DNA of 64,000 nucleotides, taken from NCBI GenBank assembly GCA_022457155.1, contig JAJGOT010001076.1:18224-82223 (forward strand). The letters run 5' to 3'. The notes below the pieces were generated by a model that searched no databases, was not told where the DNA came from, and saw only the letters and a program-made list of their open reading frames with translations. Position 1 is the first letter of the stretch; every line of letters begins with the position of its first letter. This DNA is from Cladopsammia gracilis. Its lineage: Eukaryota > Cnidaria > Anthozoa > Scleractinia > Dendrophylliidae. Of the stretch, positions 31,761-45,699 are shown one piece after another. The position numbers were made by a program, and so were the translations under genes.

Positions 31761-34005
31761 GTAAGTTCGTAATTGTTCCAATTTCTAATTGTCGAAAACG
31801 TTTTAATTCGATAAAAAAATATATATATCCTATAACTGATGTGTAGGGACAACCATGTAGAACAAGATCATTTACTGGTTTGATATGATAAATGCCCTGC
31901 CTAGTGCGAGGATCAGTAATGCCGTGAGTGTTTATGTATTGTCATAGTTAAAGAAAGATGACACATTTTAAGCTTGGACGTGTCAAGAATTCAACGAATT
32001 GTCTTCAATTTGTCTAGCCCTTCGTATCCTGGCCCTCCTTAATTTTTACTCGCCTGGTTTTGGATATGTTCTTCTTGTTCTTCTTAGAGCATTTTGTGTC
32101 CAGATAAATTTCTCATTTTTATTATTAGCACAGTCTGAGCGAAAAACATAAAAAGCTACCTGGACATAGCTCCTTTTAGAGCAAGTGAAAACATTTATAT
32201 CTTGACTGATTATTTATTTGACAAATGATTACTACAATATACAGCTATACATATACATTTACAGCTGTACAGTCTGTACATTGTATGTATGTGCCTGACC
32301 AGTTTTTCTCCTTGAACAGCTTGAACAAAAAAGATTATGCGTGTGATAAGACTACTCCCTTAGGAGAATGGTCTTTTTTTTTTTGCATGTTCTTATATTA
32401 GTACAGTGTATGTACATGTAGCTGTTGTGGGTGTATTTTGTGTGGTACTGACACTAAACTGACTGCATGTCCCAAATTGAAACTGATTTACTGATTTTAT
32501 GAATGGAAACACCATGGTTAAATAGAAATGACAGTCTGTAAATGTATGTTTGCTTCAAAATAGAAACACCTGGCTTGTATGTTTTAAGGAAACAAACAGT
32601 GTATATTTACATGTACCATTGATCATGCACATCCTTTGAAATGTCTTGAAGGTCAGCCTGTTTTATGTACAATCATGTACCGTTGGTTTCACTCCACGGT
32701 TTGAAAAAAGATCATGTCATCAGATTTTTGTTCACCGCAAGATCAGTAGAGATGAACTTGAGAAGAATGAATTGAAACTATTACAGTTGTATGCCTTCAA
32801 ATTGTTTTTTTTTTTCAAAGAAAAGGAGCTACTGTACAGTATCTGAACACATTTGAGGTAACTTTTCCAAACTGTGGAGTGAAACCAATGGTGCATGAAG
32901 CAGGTTGATTTTCAAGGCATTTGAAAGAACGCGCGGGATGAATAGTGCCAGTAATCTTTCAACATGTGGCAAAAACTGTCAGTAATACATGTACATGTAT
33001 GTACCAATTTTATTTACATCAGTGGGTTAAAAAAGCTTAAAGGTTATGCAATAGGGCTGAATAACAAAACGTTTCAGTGTCATATTAGAAAGCAAAACCT
33101 ATTTTCTCCATTTATTCATTAAAATCCATACTGTAAAATCCTGGTTATACAGTAACATCATCCACTTGCGTGTTGGGATCAATTGTACCGTAGGTAGTGT
33201 CGGTGCGATGTCGGCCGATGGTCAGTCGACATGTCGGTGTCAACTCCGGTGGAATATCAGTCAAGTGTCTGTCAAGTGTATCTGGGAGTTCCCAGGATTT
33301 CCTGGGAACTCCCAAAAAATCAGAGAATATTTTTCGATTCTTTTCCCAAAAATTCCTAAGAATTTCCAGAAGATTTGTGCAAATTAACATCAAGGTTATT
33401 TTTTATGAGAATTCTCGGGATTTCTTGAGATTTATTCTTGGGAATTCTAGGGATTTACCAGGATTTTCTCCGCCGTTTTTCTTTCCTTTTTCCAGAAATT
33501 TCAGAGAATTGCCGGGAAATTTGTGCAAATTAACACGAAGGATTTTCTGAGAATTTCTGAGATTTCACGGAATTTTTTCTTGGGAATTCAGAAGGTTTCC
33601 CAAGAAAGGTTTACCAGAATGCTTCAGTTTTCTGTTTTGTAGTGCAAATTAGTGCTATTTTTATTTAAATAGCACTGGGATTACAAAATTTAAATGAGAA
33701 AGGAAAAATGAAATGAATTCTGGTAGTTGTAGTCAAATGACGCCATCGCGCAAATGGCCTATTTGTTCATATCAGAATTCTAAAAAAGTCAACTAGAAAA
33801 TTGATATTGTCCATTTTCTACATTGAAAGTTTTTTTTTTCCCAAGAATTTACACAACTTAAACTGACAACCATATGATCCACGATTGACATTGATATTTT
33901 GCAGTGTTATTTCTAAAAATATCTCTCAACAACTCCAAGCCTTTTGACAGTTTATCTTATATTGTTATTGCTTTGTTTAACGGCGATTTACTATTATTAA
34001 TACAG

Positions 34006-34302
34006 CACCAAATGCTGCGCCAACTAATGTCCAGGGAAACAATGCAAGCTCTACCAGCATTTTAGTTCAATGGGGCCATGTTCCAGCAAACGACCAGAAT
34101 GGTGTTATACTGAGTTACACAGTTACCTACACATTGATACCTAATGGCAGTCCACAAACCAAGATTGTTAATGCTCCTAGAAAAAACGCTACGCTGACTG
34201 GATTGAATGAATACACAAACTACAGCATCACAGTGTTTGCTTCAACCGTAAAGGGCCGTGGAAATACTAGCGGACCTATCATTGTCATCACAGACGAAGA
34301 CA
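34006..34302 (+). CDS. FN3 exon 3B
   Basis: Type B, same coding sequence as 1B as far as I can read; intact splice sites. Confidence 0.9.
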
Positions 34303-34942
34303 GTAAGTGCATGATACATGGAATATTTGCTTGGGAATGGAAAATTTATGTTTTCCCACCGAGCTTATTATAATTCAATAAATGTCACGTACCCCCTGTC
34401 ACGTCGGAGGGGTAAAGAAGGGGTTGTCAATCCGTTGTTCCCCCTCTAGTTCAAGTTCTTGCTTGGTAAACTCTCACATGTTTTTGAGCATTCTCTCGAA
34501 ATTTCAATCCAGTGTGAACACTTGTATTTTAACTCCCACCTTCTCTCTTGATCCTGGCCACGTTAGCGTAAATGTGCGCGTTTAGGTTGCCCTCACCTTT
34601 ATTGGGCCAAAATAGTTCTAACAGATTTTAACATATTTCGAATGAATTACAAATTGGTTATTTTAATAAAAGCGAATTTGGGATTTCCCTCAGCCATTTT
34701 ACTCCAATTCGTGGTGTGTGAGTAAAATAATATTTTGCCCAGTAAACAAACTCAGTCAATAGATCACTTGTCTGCAATGTATATTATAAGAAATAGTCCG
34801 GTCTGAAAAGCGTAAAGAGGGCTTTTTCTTCATGTAAAAACAAGTCGTTAAGGCAAACAGCATTTCAACAATTTTCATTTAGGCATAGTTTCTCTGAGAT
34901 TGTAATTGTTTTTCGTAACAGTGATTTCAATTTTGTAAACAG

Positions 34943-35239
34943 CACCAAACGCTCCCCCAGCTAATGTCCAAGGAAACAATGGAAGCTCCACCAGTATTTT
35001 CGTTCAATGGGACAACGTTCCAGCAAACGACCAAAATGGTGTTATACTGAGTTACACACTTACCTACACATCGCTACCTAATGGCAGTCCTCAAACCAAG
35101 ATTGTTTATGCTCCAAGACAAAACACTACACTAACAGGATTGAATGAATACACAAACTACAGCATCATAGTGTTTGCTTCAACCTTGAAGGGAGGTGGAA
35201 ATGCTAGCGAACCCATCATTGTCATCACAGATGAAGACA
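34943..35239 (+). CDS. FN3 exon 4A
   Basis: Type A, VQWDN variant; splice sites intact. Confidence 0.9.
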
Positions 35240-37493
35240 GTAAGTTCGTAATTGTTCCAATTTCTAATGGTCGAAAACGTTTTAATTCGATAAAAAAAAT
35301 ATATATATCCTATAACTGATGTGTAGGGACAACCATGTAGAACAAGATCATTTACTGGTTTGATATGATAAATGCCCTGCCTAGTGCGAGGATCAGTAAT
35401 GCCGTGAGTGTTTATGTATTGTCATAGTTAAAGAAAGATGACACATTTTAAGCTTGGAAGTGTCAAGAATTCAACGAATTGTCTTCAATTTGTCTAGCCC
35501 TTCGTATCCTAACCCTCCTTAATTTTTACTCGCCTGGTTTTGGATATGTTCTTCTTGTTCTTCTTAGAGCATTTTGTGTCCAGATAAATTTCTCAGTTTT
35601 ATTATTAGCACAGTCTGAGCCAAAAACATAAAAAGCTACCTGGACATAGCTCCTTTTAGAGCAAGTGAAAACATTTATATCTTGACTGATTATTTATTTG
35701 ACAAATGATTACTACAATATACAGCTATACATATACATTTACAGCTGTACAGTCTGTACATTGTATGTATGTGCCTGACCAGTCTTTCTCCTTGAACAGC
35801 TTGAACAAAAAAGATTATGCGTGTGATAAGACTACTCCCTTAGGAGAATGGTCTTTTTTTTTTGCATGTTCTTATATTATTACAGTGTATGTACATGTAG
35901 CTGTAGTGGGTGTATTTTGTGTGGTACTGACACTAAACTGACTGCATGTCCCAAATTGAAACTGATTTACTGATTTTATGAATGGAAACACCATGGTTAA
36001 ATAGAAATGACAGTCTGTAAATGTATGTTTGCTTCAAAATAGAAACACCTGGCTTGTATGTTTTAAGGAAACAAACAGTGTATATGTACATGTACCATTG
36101 ATCATGCACATCCTTTGAAATGTCTTGAAGGTCAGCCTGTTTTATGTACAATCATGTACCGTTGGTTTCACTCCACGGTTTGAAAAAAGATCATGTCATC
36201 AGATTTTTGTTCACCGCAAGATCAGTAAAGATGAACTTGAGAAGAATGAATTGAAACTATTACAGTTGTATGCCTTCAAATTGTTTTTTTTTTTTTATTT
36301 TCAAAGAAAAGGAGCTACTGTACAGTATCTGAACACATTTGAGGTAACTTTTCCAAACTGTGGAGTGAAACCAATGGTGCATGAAGCAGGTTGATTTTCA
36401 AGGCATTTGAAAGAACGCGCGGGATGAATAGTGCCAGTAATCTTTCAACATGTGGCAAAAACTGTCAGTAATACATGTACATGTATGTACCAATTTTATT
36501 AACATCAGTGGGTTAAAAAAGCTTAAAGGTTATGCAATAGGGCTGAATAACAAAACGTTCAAGTGTCATATCAGAAAGCAAAACCTATTTTCTCCATTTA
36601 TTCATTAAAATCCATACTGTAAAATCCTGGTTATACAGTAATATCATCCACTTGCGTGTTGGGATCAATTGTACCATAGGTAGTGTCGGTGCGATGTCGG
36701 CCGATGGTCATTCGACATGTCGGTGTCAAGTCTCGGTGGAATATCAGTCAAGTGTCTGTCAAGTGTATCTGGGAGTTCCCAGGATTTCCTGGGAACTCCC
36801 AAAAAATCAGAGAATAATTTTCGATTCTTTTCCCAAAAATTCCTAAGAATTTCCAGAAGATTTGTGCAAATTAACATCAAGGTTATTTTTTTATGAGAAT
36901 TCTCGGGATTTCTTGGGATTTATTCTTGGGAATTCTAGGGATTTACCAGGATTTTCTCCGCCATTTTTCTTTCCTTTTTCCAGAAATTTCAGAGAATTGC
37001 CGGGAAATTTGTGCAAATTAACACGAAGGATTTTCTGAGAATTTCTGAGATTTCACGGAATTTTTTCTTGGGAATTCTGAAGGTTTCCCAAGAAAGGTTT
37101 ACCAGAATGCTTCAGTTTTTTGTTTTGTAGTGCAAATTAGTGCTATTTTTATTTAAATAGCACTGGGATTACAAAATTTAAATAAGAAAGGAAAAATGAA
37201 ATGAATTCTGGTAGTTGTAGTCAAATGACGCCATCGCGCAAATGGCCTATTTGTTCATATCAGAATTCTAAAAAAGTCAACTAGAAAATTGATATTGTCC
37301 ATTTTCTACATTGAAAGTTTTTTTTTTCCCAAGAATTTACACAACTTAAACTGACAACCATATGATCCACGATTGACATTGATATTTTGCAGTGTTATTT
37401 CTAAAAATATCTCTCAACAACTCCAAGCCTTTTGACAGTTTATCTTATATTGTTATTGCTTTGTTTAACGGCGATTTACTATTATTAATACAG

Positions 37494-37790
37494 CACCAAA
37501 TGCTGCGCCAACTAATGTCCAGGGAAACAATGCAAGCTCTACCAGCATTTTAGTTCAATGGGGCCATGTTCCAGCAAACGACCAGAATGGTGTTATACTG
37601 AGTTACACAGTTACCTACACATTGATACCTAATGGCAGTCCACAAACCAAGATTGTTAATGCTCCTAGAAAAAACGCTACGCTGACTGGATTGAATGAAT
37701 ACACAAACTACAGCATCACAGTGTTTGCTTCAACCGTAAAGGGCCGTGGAAATACTAGCGGACCTATCATTGTCATCACAGACGAAGACA
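37494..37790 (+). CDS. FN3 exon 4B
   Basis: Type B, no coding change seen relative to 1B; splice sites intact. Confidence 0.9.
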
Positions 37791-38430
37791 GTAAGTGCAT
37801 GATACATGGAATATTTGCTTGGGAATGGAAAATTTATGTTTTCCCACCGAGCTTATTATAATTCAATAAATGTCACGTACCCCCTGTAACGTCGGAGGGG
37901 TAGGAAGGTGGTTGTCAATCCGTTGTTCCCGCTCTAGTTCAAGTTCTTGCTTGGTAAACTCTCACATGTTTTTGAGCATTCTCTCGAAATTTCAATCCAG
38001 TGTGAACACTTGTATTTTAACTCCCACCTTCTCTCCTGATCCTGGCCACGTTAGCGTAAATGTGCGATTTTAGGTTGACCTCACCTTTATTGGGCCAAAA
38101 TATTTCTAACAGATTTTAACATATTTCGTATGAATTACAAATTGGTTATTTTAATAAAAGCGAATTTGGGATTTCCCTCAGCCATTTTACTCCAATTCGT
38201 GGTGTGTGAGTAAAATAATATTTTGCCCAGTAAACAAGCTCAGTCAATAGATCACTTGTCTGCAATGTATATTATAAGAAATAGTCCGGTCTGAAAAGCG
38301 TAAAGAGGGCTTTTTCATCATGTAAAAACAAGTCGCTAAGGCAAACAGCATTTCAACAATTTTCATTTAGGCATAGTTTCTCTGAGATTGTAATTGTTTT
38401 TCGTAACAGTGATTTCAATTTTGTAAACAG

Positions 38431-38727
38431 CACCAAACGCTCCCCCAGCTAATGTCCAAGGAAACAATGGAAGCTCCACCAGTATTTTCGTTCAATGGGG
38501 CAACGTTCCAGCAAACGACCAAAATGGTGTTATACTGAGTTACACACTTACCTACACATCGCTACCTAATGGCAGTCCTCAAACCAAGATTGTTTATGCT
38601 CCAAGACAAAACACTACACTAACAGGATTGAATGAATACACAAACTACAGCATCATAGTGTTTGCTTCAACCTTGAAGGGAGGTGGAAATGCTAGCGAAC
38701 CCATCATTGTCATCACAGATGAAGACA
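38431..38727 (+). CDS. FN3 exon 5A
   Basis: Type A, VQWGN variant; intact acceptor and donor. Confidence 0.9.
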
Positions 38728-40979
38728 GTAAGTTCGTAATTGTTCCAATTTCTAATTGTCGAAAACGTTTTAATTCGATAAAAAAAATATATATATCCTA
38801 TAACTGATGTGTAGGGACAACCATGTAGAACAAGATCATTTACTGGTTTGATATGATAAATGCCCTGCCTAGTGCGAGGATCAGTAATGCCGTGAGTGTT
38901 TATGTATTGTCATAGTTAAAGAAAGATGACACATTTTAAGCTAGGACGTGTCAAGAATTCAACGAATTGTCTTCAATTTGTCTAGCCCTTCGTATCCTGG
39001 CCCTCCTTAATTTTTACTCGCCTGATTTTGGATATGTTCTTCTTGTTCTTCTTAGAGCATTTTGTGTCCAGATAAATTTCTCAGTTTTATTGTTAGCACA
39101 GTCTGAGCCAAAAACATAAAAAGCTACCTGGACATAGCTCCTTTTAGAGCAAGTGAAAACATTTATATCTTGACTGATTATTTATTTGACAAATGATTAC
39201 TACAATATACAGCTATACATATACATTTACAGCTGTACAGTCTGTACATTGTATGTATGTGCCTGACCAGTCTTTCTCCTTGAACAGCTTGAACAAAAAA
39301 GATTATGCGTGTGATAAGACTAATCCCTTAGGAGAATGGTCTTTTTTTTTTTGCATGTTCTTATATTATTACAGTGTATGTACATGTAGCTGTAGTGGGT
39401 GTATTTTGTGTGGTACTGACACTAAACTGACTGCATGTCCCAAATTGAAACTGATTTACTTATTTTATGAATGGAAACACCATGGGTAAATAGAAATGAC
39501 AGTCTGTAAATGTATGTTTGCTTCAAAATAGAAACACCTGGCTTGTATGTTTTAAGGAAACAAACAGTGTATATGTACATGTACCATTGATCATGCACAT
39601 CCTTTGAAATGTCTTGAAGGTCAGCCTGTTTTATGTACAATCATGTACCGTTGGTTTCACTCCACGGTTTGAAAAAAGATCATATCATCAGATTTTTGTT
39701 CACCGCAAGATCAGTAAAGATGAACTTGAGAAGAATGAATTGAAACTATTACAGTTGTATGCCTTCAAATTGTTTTTTTTTTATTTTCAAAGAAAAGGAG
39801 CTACTGTACAGTATCTGAACACATTTGAGGTAACTTTTCCAAACTGTGGAGTGAAACCAATGGTGCATGAAGCAGGTTGATTTTCAAGGCATTTGAAAGA
39901 ACGCGCGGGATGAATAGTGCCAGTAATCTTTCAACATGTGGCAAAAACTGTCAGTAATACATGTACATGTATGTACCAATTTTATTAACATCAGTGGGTT
40001 AAAAAGCTTAAAGGTTATGCAATAGGGCTGAATAACAAAACGTTCAAGTGTCATATCAGAAAGCAAAACCTATTTTCTCCATTTATTCATTAAAATCCAT
40101 ACTGTAAAATCCTGGTTATACAGTAATATCATCCACTTGCGTGTTGGGATCAATTGTACCATAGGTAGTGTCGGTGCGATGTCGGCCGATGGTCATTCGA
40201 CATGTCGGTGTCAAGTCTCGGTGGAATATCAGTCAAGTGTCTGTCAAGTGTATCTGGGAGTTCCCAGGATTTCCTGGGAACTCCCAAAAAATCAGAGAAT
40301 AATTTTCGATTCTTTTCCCAAAAATTCCTAAGAATTTCCAGAAGATTTGTGCAAATTAACATCAAGGTTATTTTTTTATGAGAATTCTCGGGATTTCTTG
40401 GGATTTATTCTTGGGAATTCTAGGGATTTACCAGGATTTTCTCCGCCATTTTTCTTTCCTTTTTCCAGAAATTTCAGAGAATTGCCGGGAAATTTGTGCA
40501 AATTAACACGAAGGATTTTCTGAGAATTTCTGAGATTTCACGGAATTTTTTCTTGGGAATTCTGAAGGTTTCCCAAGAAAGGTTTACCAGAATGCTTCAG
40601 TTTTTTGTTTTGTAGTGCAAATTAGTGCTATTTTTATTTAAATAGCACTGGGATTACAAAATTTAAATAAGAAAGGAAAAATGAAATGAATTCTGGTAGT
40701 TGTAGTCAAATGACGCCATCGCGCAAATGGCCTATTTGTTCATATCAGAATTCTAAAAAAGTCAACTAGAAAATTGATATTGTCCATTTTCTACATTGAA
40801 AGTTTTTTTTTTTCCCAAGAATTTACACAACTTAAACTGACAACCATATGATCCACGATTGACATTGATATTTTGCAGTGTTATTTCTAAAAATATCTCT
40901 CAACAACTCCAAGCCTTTTGACAGTTTATCTTATATTGTTATTGCTTTGTTTAACGGCGATTTACTATTATTAATACAG

Positions 40980-41276
40980 CACCAAATGCTGCGCCAACTA
41001 ATGTCCAGGGAAACAATGCAAGCTCTACCAGCATTTTAGTTCAATGGGGCCATGTTCCAGCAAACGACCAGAATGGTGTTATACTGAGTTACACAGTTAC
41101 CTACACATTGATACCTAATGGCAGTCCACAAACCAAGATTGTTAATGCTCCTAGAAAAAACGCTACGCTGACTGGATTGAATGAATACACAAACTACAGC
41201 ATCACAGTGTTTGCTTCAACCGTAAAGGGCCGTGGAAATACTAGCGGACCTATCATTGTCATCACAGACGAAGACA
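40980..41276 (+). CDS. FN3 exon 5B
   Basis: Type B, no coding change seen; intact splice sites. Confidence 0.9.
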
Positions 41277-41916
41277 GTAAGTGCATGATACATGGAATAT
41301 TTGCTTGGGAATGGAAAATTTATGTTTTCCCACCGAGCTTATTATAATTCAATAAATGTCACCTACCCCCTGTAACGTCGGAGGGGTAGGAAGGTGGTTG
41401 TCAATCCGTTGTTCCCGCTCTAGTTCAAGTTCTTGCTTGGTAAACTCTCACATGTTTTTGAGCATTCTCTCGAAATTTCAATCCAGTGTGAACACTTGTA
41501 TTTTAACTCCCACCTTCTCTCCTGATCCTGGCCACGTTAGCGTAAATGTGCGATTTTAGGTTGACCTCACCTTTATTGGGCCAAAATATTTCTAACAGAT
41601 TTTAACATATTTCGTATGAATTACAAATTGGTTATTTTAATAAAAGCGAATTTGGGATTTCCCTCAGCCATTTTACTCCAATTCGTGGTGTGTGAGTAAA
41701 ATAATATTTTGCCCAGTAAACAAGCTCAGTCAATAGATCACTTGTCTGCAATGTATATTATAAGAAATAGTCCGGTCTGAAAAGCGTAAAGAGGGCTTTT
41801 TCATCATGTAAAAACAAGTCGCTAAGGCAAACAGCATTTCAACAATTTTCATTTAGGCATAGTTTCTCTGAGATTGTAATTGTTTTTCGTAACAGTGATT
41901 TCAATTTTGTAAACAG

Positions 41917-42213
41917 CACCAAACGCTCCCCCAGCTAATGTCCAAGGAAACAATGGAAGCTCCACCAGTATTTTCGTTCAATGGGGCAACGTTCCAGCAA
42001 ACGACCAAAATGGTGTTATACTGAGTTACACACTTACCTACACATCGCTACCTAATGGCAGTCCTCAAACCAAGATTGTTTATGCTCCAAGACAAAACAC
42101 TACACTAACAGGATTGAATGAATACACAAACTACAGCATCATAGTGTTTGCTTCAACCTTGAAGGGAGGTGGAAATGCTAGCGAACCCATCATTGTCATC
42201 ACAGATGAAGACA
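41917..42213 (+). CDS. FN3 exon 6A
   Basis: Type A, VQWGN variant, whereas its block partner 9A is VQWDN; the difference arose after, or was converted since, the block duplication. Confidence 0.9.
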
Positions 42214-44464
42214 GTAAGTTCGTAATTGTTCCAATTTCTAATTGTCGAAAACGTTTTAATTCGATAAAAAAAATATATATATCCTATAACTGATGTGTAG
42301 GGACAACCATGTAGAACAAGATCATTTACTGGTTTGATATGATAAATGCCCTGCCTAGTGCGAGGATCAGTAATGCCGTGAGTGTTTATGTATTGTCATA
42401 GTTAAAGAAAGATGACACATTTTAAGCTTGGACGTGTCAAGAATTCAACGAATTGTCTTCAATTTGTCTAGCCCTTCGTATCCTGGCCCTCCTTAATTTT
42501 TACTCGCCTGATTTTGGATATGTTCTTCTTGTTCTTCTTAGAGCATTTTGTGTCCAGATAAATTTCTCAGTTTTATTGTTAGCACAGTCTGAGCCAAAAA
42601 CATAAAAAGCTACCTGGACATAGCTCCTTTTAGAGCAAGTGAAAACATTTATATCTTGACTGATTATTTATTTGACAAATGATTACTATAATATACAGCT
42701 ATACATATACATTTACAGCTGTACAGTCTGTACATTGTATGTATGTGCCTGACCAGTCTTTCTCCTTGAACAGCTTGAACAAAAAAGATTATGCGTGTGA
42801 TAAGACTAATCCCTTAGGAGAATGGTCTTTTTTTTTTTTGCATGTTCTTATATTATTACAGTGTATGTACATGTAGCTGTAGTGGGTGTATTTTGTGTGG
42901 TACTGACACAAAACTGACTGCATGTCCCAAATTGAAACTGATTTACTGATTTTATGAATGGAAACACCATGGTTAAATAGAAATGACAGTCTGTAAATGT
43001 ATGTTTGCTTCAAAATAGAAACACCTGGCTTGTATGTTTTAAGGAAACATACAGTGTATATGTACATGTACCATTGATCATGCACATCCTTTGAAATGTC
43101 TTGAAGGTAAGCCTGTTTTATGTACAATCATGTACCGTTGGTTTCACTCCACGGTTTGAAAAAAGATCATGTCATCAGATTTTTGTTCACCGCAAGATCA
43201 GTAAAGATGAACTTGAGAAAAATGAATTGAAACTATTACAGTTGTATGCCTTCAAATTGTTTTTTTTTTTTCAAAGAAAAGGAGCTACTGTACAGTATCT
43301 GAACACATTTGAGGTAACTTTACCAAACTGTGGAGTGAAACCAATGGTGCATGAAGCAGGCTGATTTTCAAGGCATTTGAAAGAACGCGCGGGATGAATA
43401 GTGCCAGTAATCTTTCAACATGTGGCAAAAACTGTCAGTAATACATGTACATGTATGTACCAATTTTATTTACATCGGTGGGTTAAAAAAGCTTAAAGGT
43501 TATGCAATAGGGCTGAATAACAAAACGTTTCAGTGTCATATCAGAAAGCAAAACCTATTTTCTCCATTTATTCATTAAAATCCATACTGTAAAATCCTGG
43601 TTATACAGTAATATCATCCACTTGCGTGTTGGGATCAATTGTACCATAGGTAGTGTCGGTGCGATGTCGGCCGATGGTCAGTCGACATGTCGGTGTCAAG
43701 TCTCGGTGGAATATCAGTCAAGTGTCTGTCAAGTGTATCTGGGAGTTCCCAGGATTTCCTGGGAACTCCCAAAAAATCAGAGAATATTTTTCGATTCTTT
43801 TCCCAAAAATTCCTAAGAATTTCCAGAAGATTTGTGCAAATTAACATCAAGGTTATTTTTTTATGAGAATTCTCGGGATTTCTTGGGATTTATTCTTGGG
43901 AATTCTAGGGATTTACCAGGATTTTCTCCGCCACTTTTCTTTCCTTTTTCCAGAAATTTCAGAGAATTGCCGGGAAATTTGTGCAAATTAACACGAAGGA
44001 TTTTCTGAGAATTTCTGAGATTTCACGGAATTTTTTCTTGGGAATTCTGAAGGTTTCCCAAGAAAGGTTTACCAGAATGCTTCAGTTTTTTGTTTTGTAG
44101 TGCAAATTAGTGCTATTTTTATTTAAATAGCACTGGGATTACAAAATTTAAATAAGAAAGGAAAAATGAAATGAATTCTGGTAGTTGTAGTCAAATGACG
44201 CCATCGCGCAAATGGCCTATTTGTTCATATCAGAATTCTAAAAAAGTCAACTAGAAAATTGATATTGTCCATTTTCTACATTGAAAGTTTTTTTTTTTCC
44301 CAAGAATTTACACAACTTAAACTGACAACCATATGATCCACGATTGACATTGATATTTTGCAGTGTTATTTCTAAAAATATCTCTCAACAACTCCAAGCC
44401 TTTTGACAGTTTATCTTATATTGTTATTGCTTTGTTTAACGGCGATTTACTATTATTAATACAG

Positions 44465-44761
44465 CACCAAATGCTGCGCCAACTAATGTCCAGGGAAACA
44501 ATGCAAGCTCTACCAGCATTTTAGTTCAATGGGGCCATGTTCCAGCAAACGACCAGAATGGTGTTATACTGAGTTACACAGTTACCTACACATTGATACC
44601 TAATGGCAGTCCACAAACCAAGATTGTTAATGCTCCTAGAAAAAACGCTACGCTGACTGGATTGAATGAATACACAAACTACAGCATCACAGTGTTTGCT
44701 TCAACCGTAAAGGGCCGTGGAAATACTAGCGGACCTATCATTGTCATCACAGACGAAGACA
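44465..44761 (+). CDS. FN3 exon 6B
   Basis: Type B, no coding change seen; intact splice sites. Confidence 0.9.
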
Positions 44762-45402
44762 GTAAGTGCATGATACATGGAATATTTGCTTGGGAATGGA
44801 AAATTTATGTTTTCCCACCGAGCTTATTATAATTCAATAAATGTCACGTACCCCCTGTAACGTCGGAGGGGTAGGAAGGTGGTTGTCAATCCGTTGTTCC
44901 CGCTCTAGTTCAAGTTCTTGCTTGGTAAACTCTCACATGTTTTTGAGCATTCTCTCGAAATTTCAATCCAGTGTGAACACTTGCATTTTAACTCCCACCT
45001 TCTCTCCTGATCCTGGCCACGTTAGCGTAAATGTGCGCGTTTAGGTTGCCCTCACCTTTATTGGGCCAAAATAGTTCTAACAGATTTTAACATATTTCGT
45101 ATGAATTACAAATTGGTTATTTTAATAAAAGCGAATTTGGGATTTCCCTCAGCCATTTTACTCCAATTCGTGGTGTGTGAGTAAAATAATATTTTGCCCA
45201 GTAAACAAAGCTCAGTCAATAGATCACTTGTCTGCAATGTATATTATAAGAAATAGTCCGGTCTGAAAAGCGTAAAGAGGGCTTTTTCTTCATGTAAAAA
45301 CAAGTCGTTAAGGCAAACAGCATTTCAACAATTTTCATTTAGGCATAGTTTCTCTGAGATTGTAATTGTTTTTCGTAACAGTGATTTCAATTTTGTAAAC
45401 AG

Positions 45403-45699
45403 CACCAAACGCTCCCCCAGCTAATGTCCAAGGAAACAATGGAAGCTCCACCAGTATTTTCGTTCAATGGGACAACGTTCCAGTAAACGACCAAAATGGT
45501 GTTATACTGAGTTACACACTTACCTACACATCGCTACCTAATGGCAGTCCTCAAACCAAGATTGTTTATGCTCCAAGACAAAACACTACACTAACAGGAT
45601 TGAATGAATACACAAACTACAGCATCATAGTGTTTGCTTCAACCTTGAAGGGAGGTGGAAATGCTAGCGAACCCATCATTGTCATCACAGATGAAGACA
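45403..45699 (+). CDS. FN3 exon 7A
   Basis: Type A with VQWDN and a second replacement, VPVND for VPAND (GCA to GTA), shared only with exon 10A. Reading frame intact. Confidence 0.9.

Larger units (their letters stand above)
30903..34381 (+). repeat. Array unit 3
   Basis: 3,479 bp. From the A exon onward it matches unit 1 at diagnostic sites (for example AACTCCGGTGG near 33,243), but its first ~300 bp match unit 2 (GTAACGTCGG, GTAGGAAGG), so it is a mosaic. Confidence 0.9.
34382..37869 (+). repeat. Array unit 4
   Basis: 3,488 bp. The first ~200 bp resemble unit 1 (CTGTCACGTCGG, GTAAAGAAGGGG) and the rest resembles unit 2. Private changes include AGCTTGGAAG near 35,452 and TATCCTAACCC near 35,506. 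Confidence 0.9.
37870..41355 (+). repeat. Array unit 5
   Basis: 3,486 bp. Shares with unit 8 alone GATCATATCATC (near 39,678) and TTTACTTATTTT (near 39,456), marking it as the partner of unit 8. Confidence 0.9.
41356..44840 (+). repeat. Array unit 6
   Basis: 3,485 bp. Shares with unit 9 alone the start ATGTCACCTACC, GGAAACATACAGTG near 43,043 and CGCCACTTTTC near 43,929. Confidence 0.9.
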
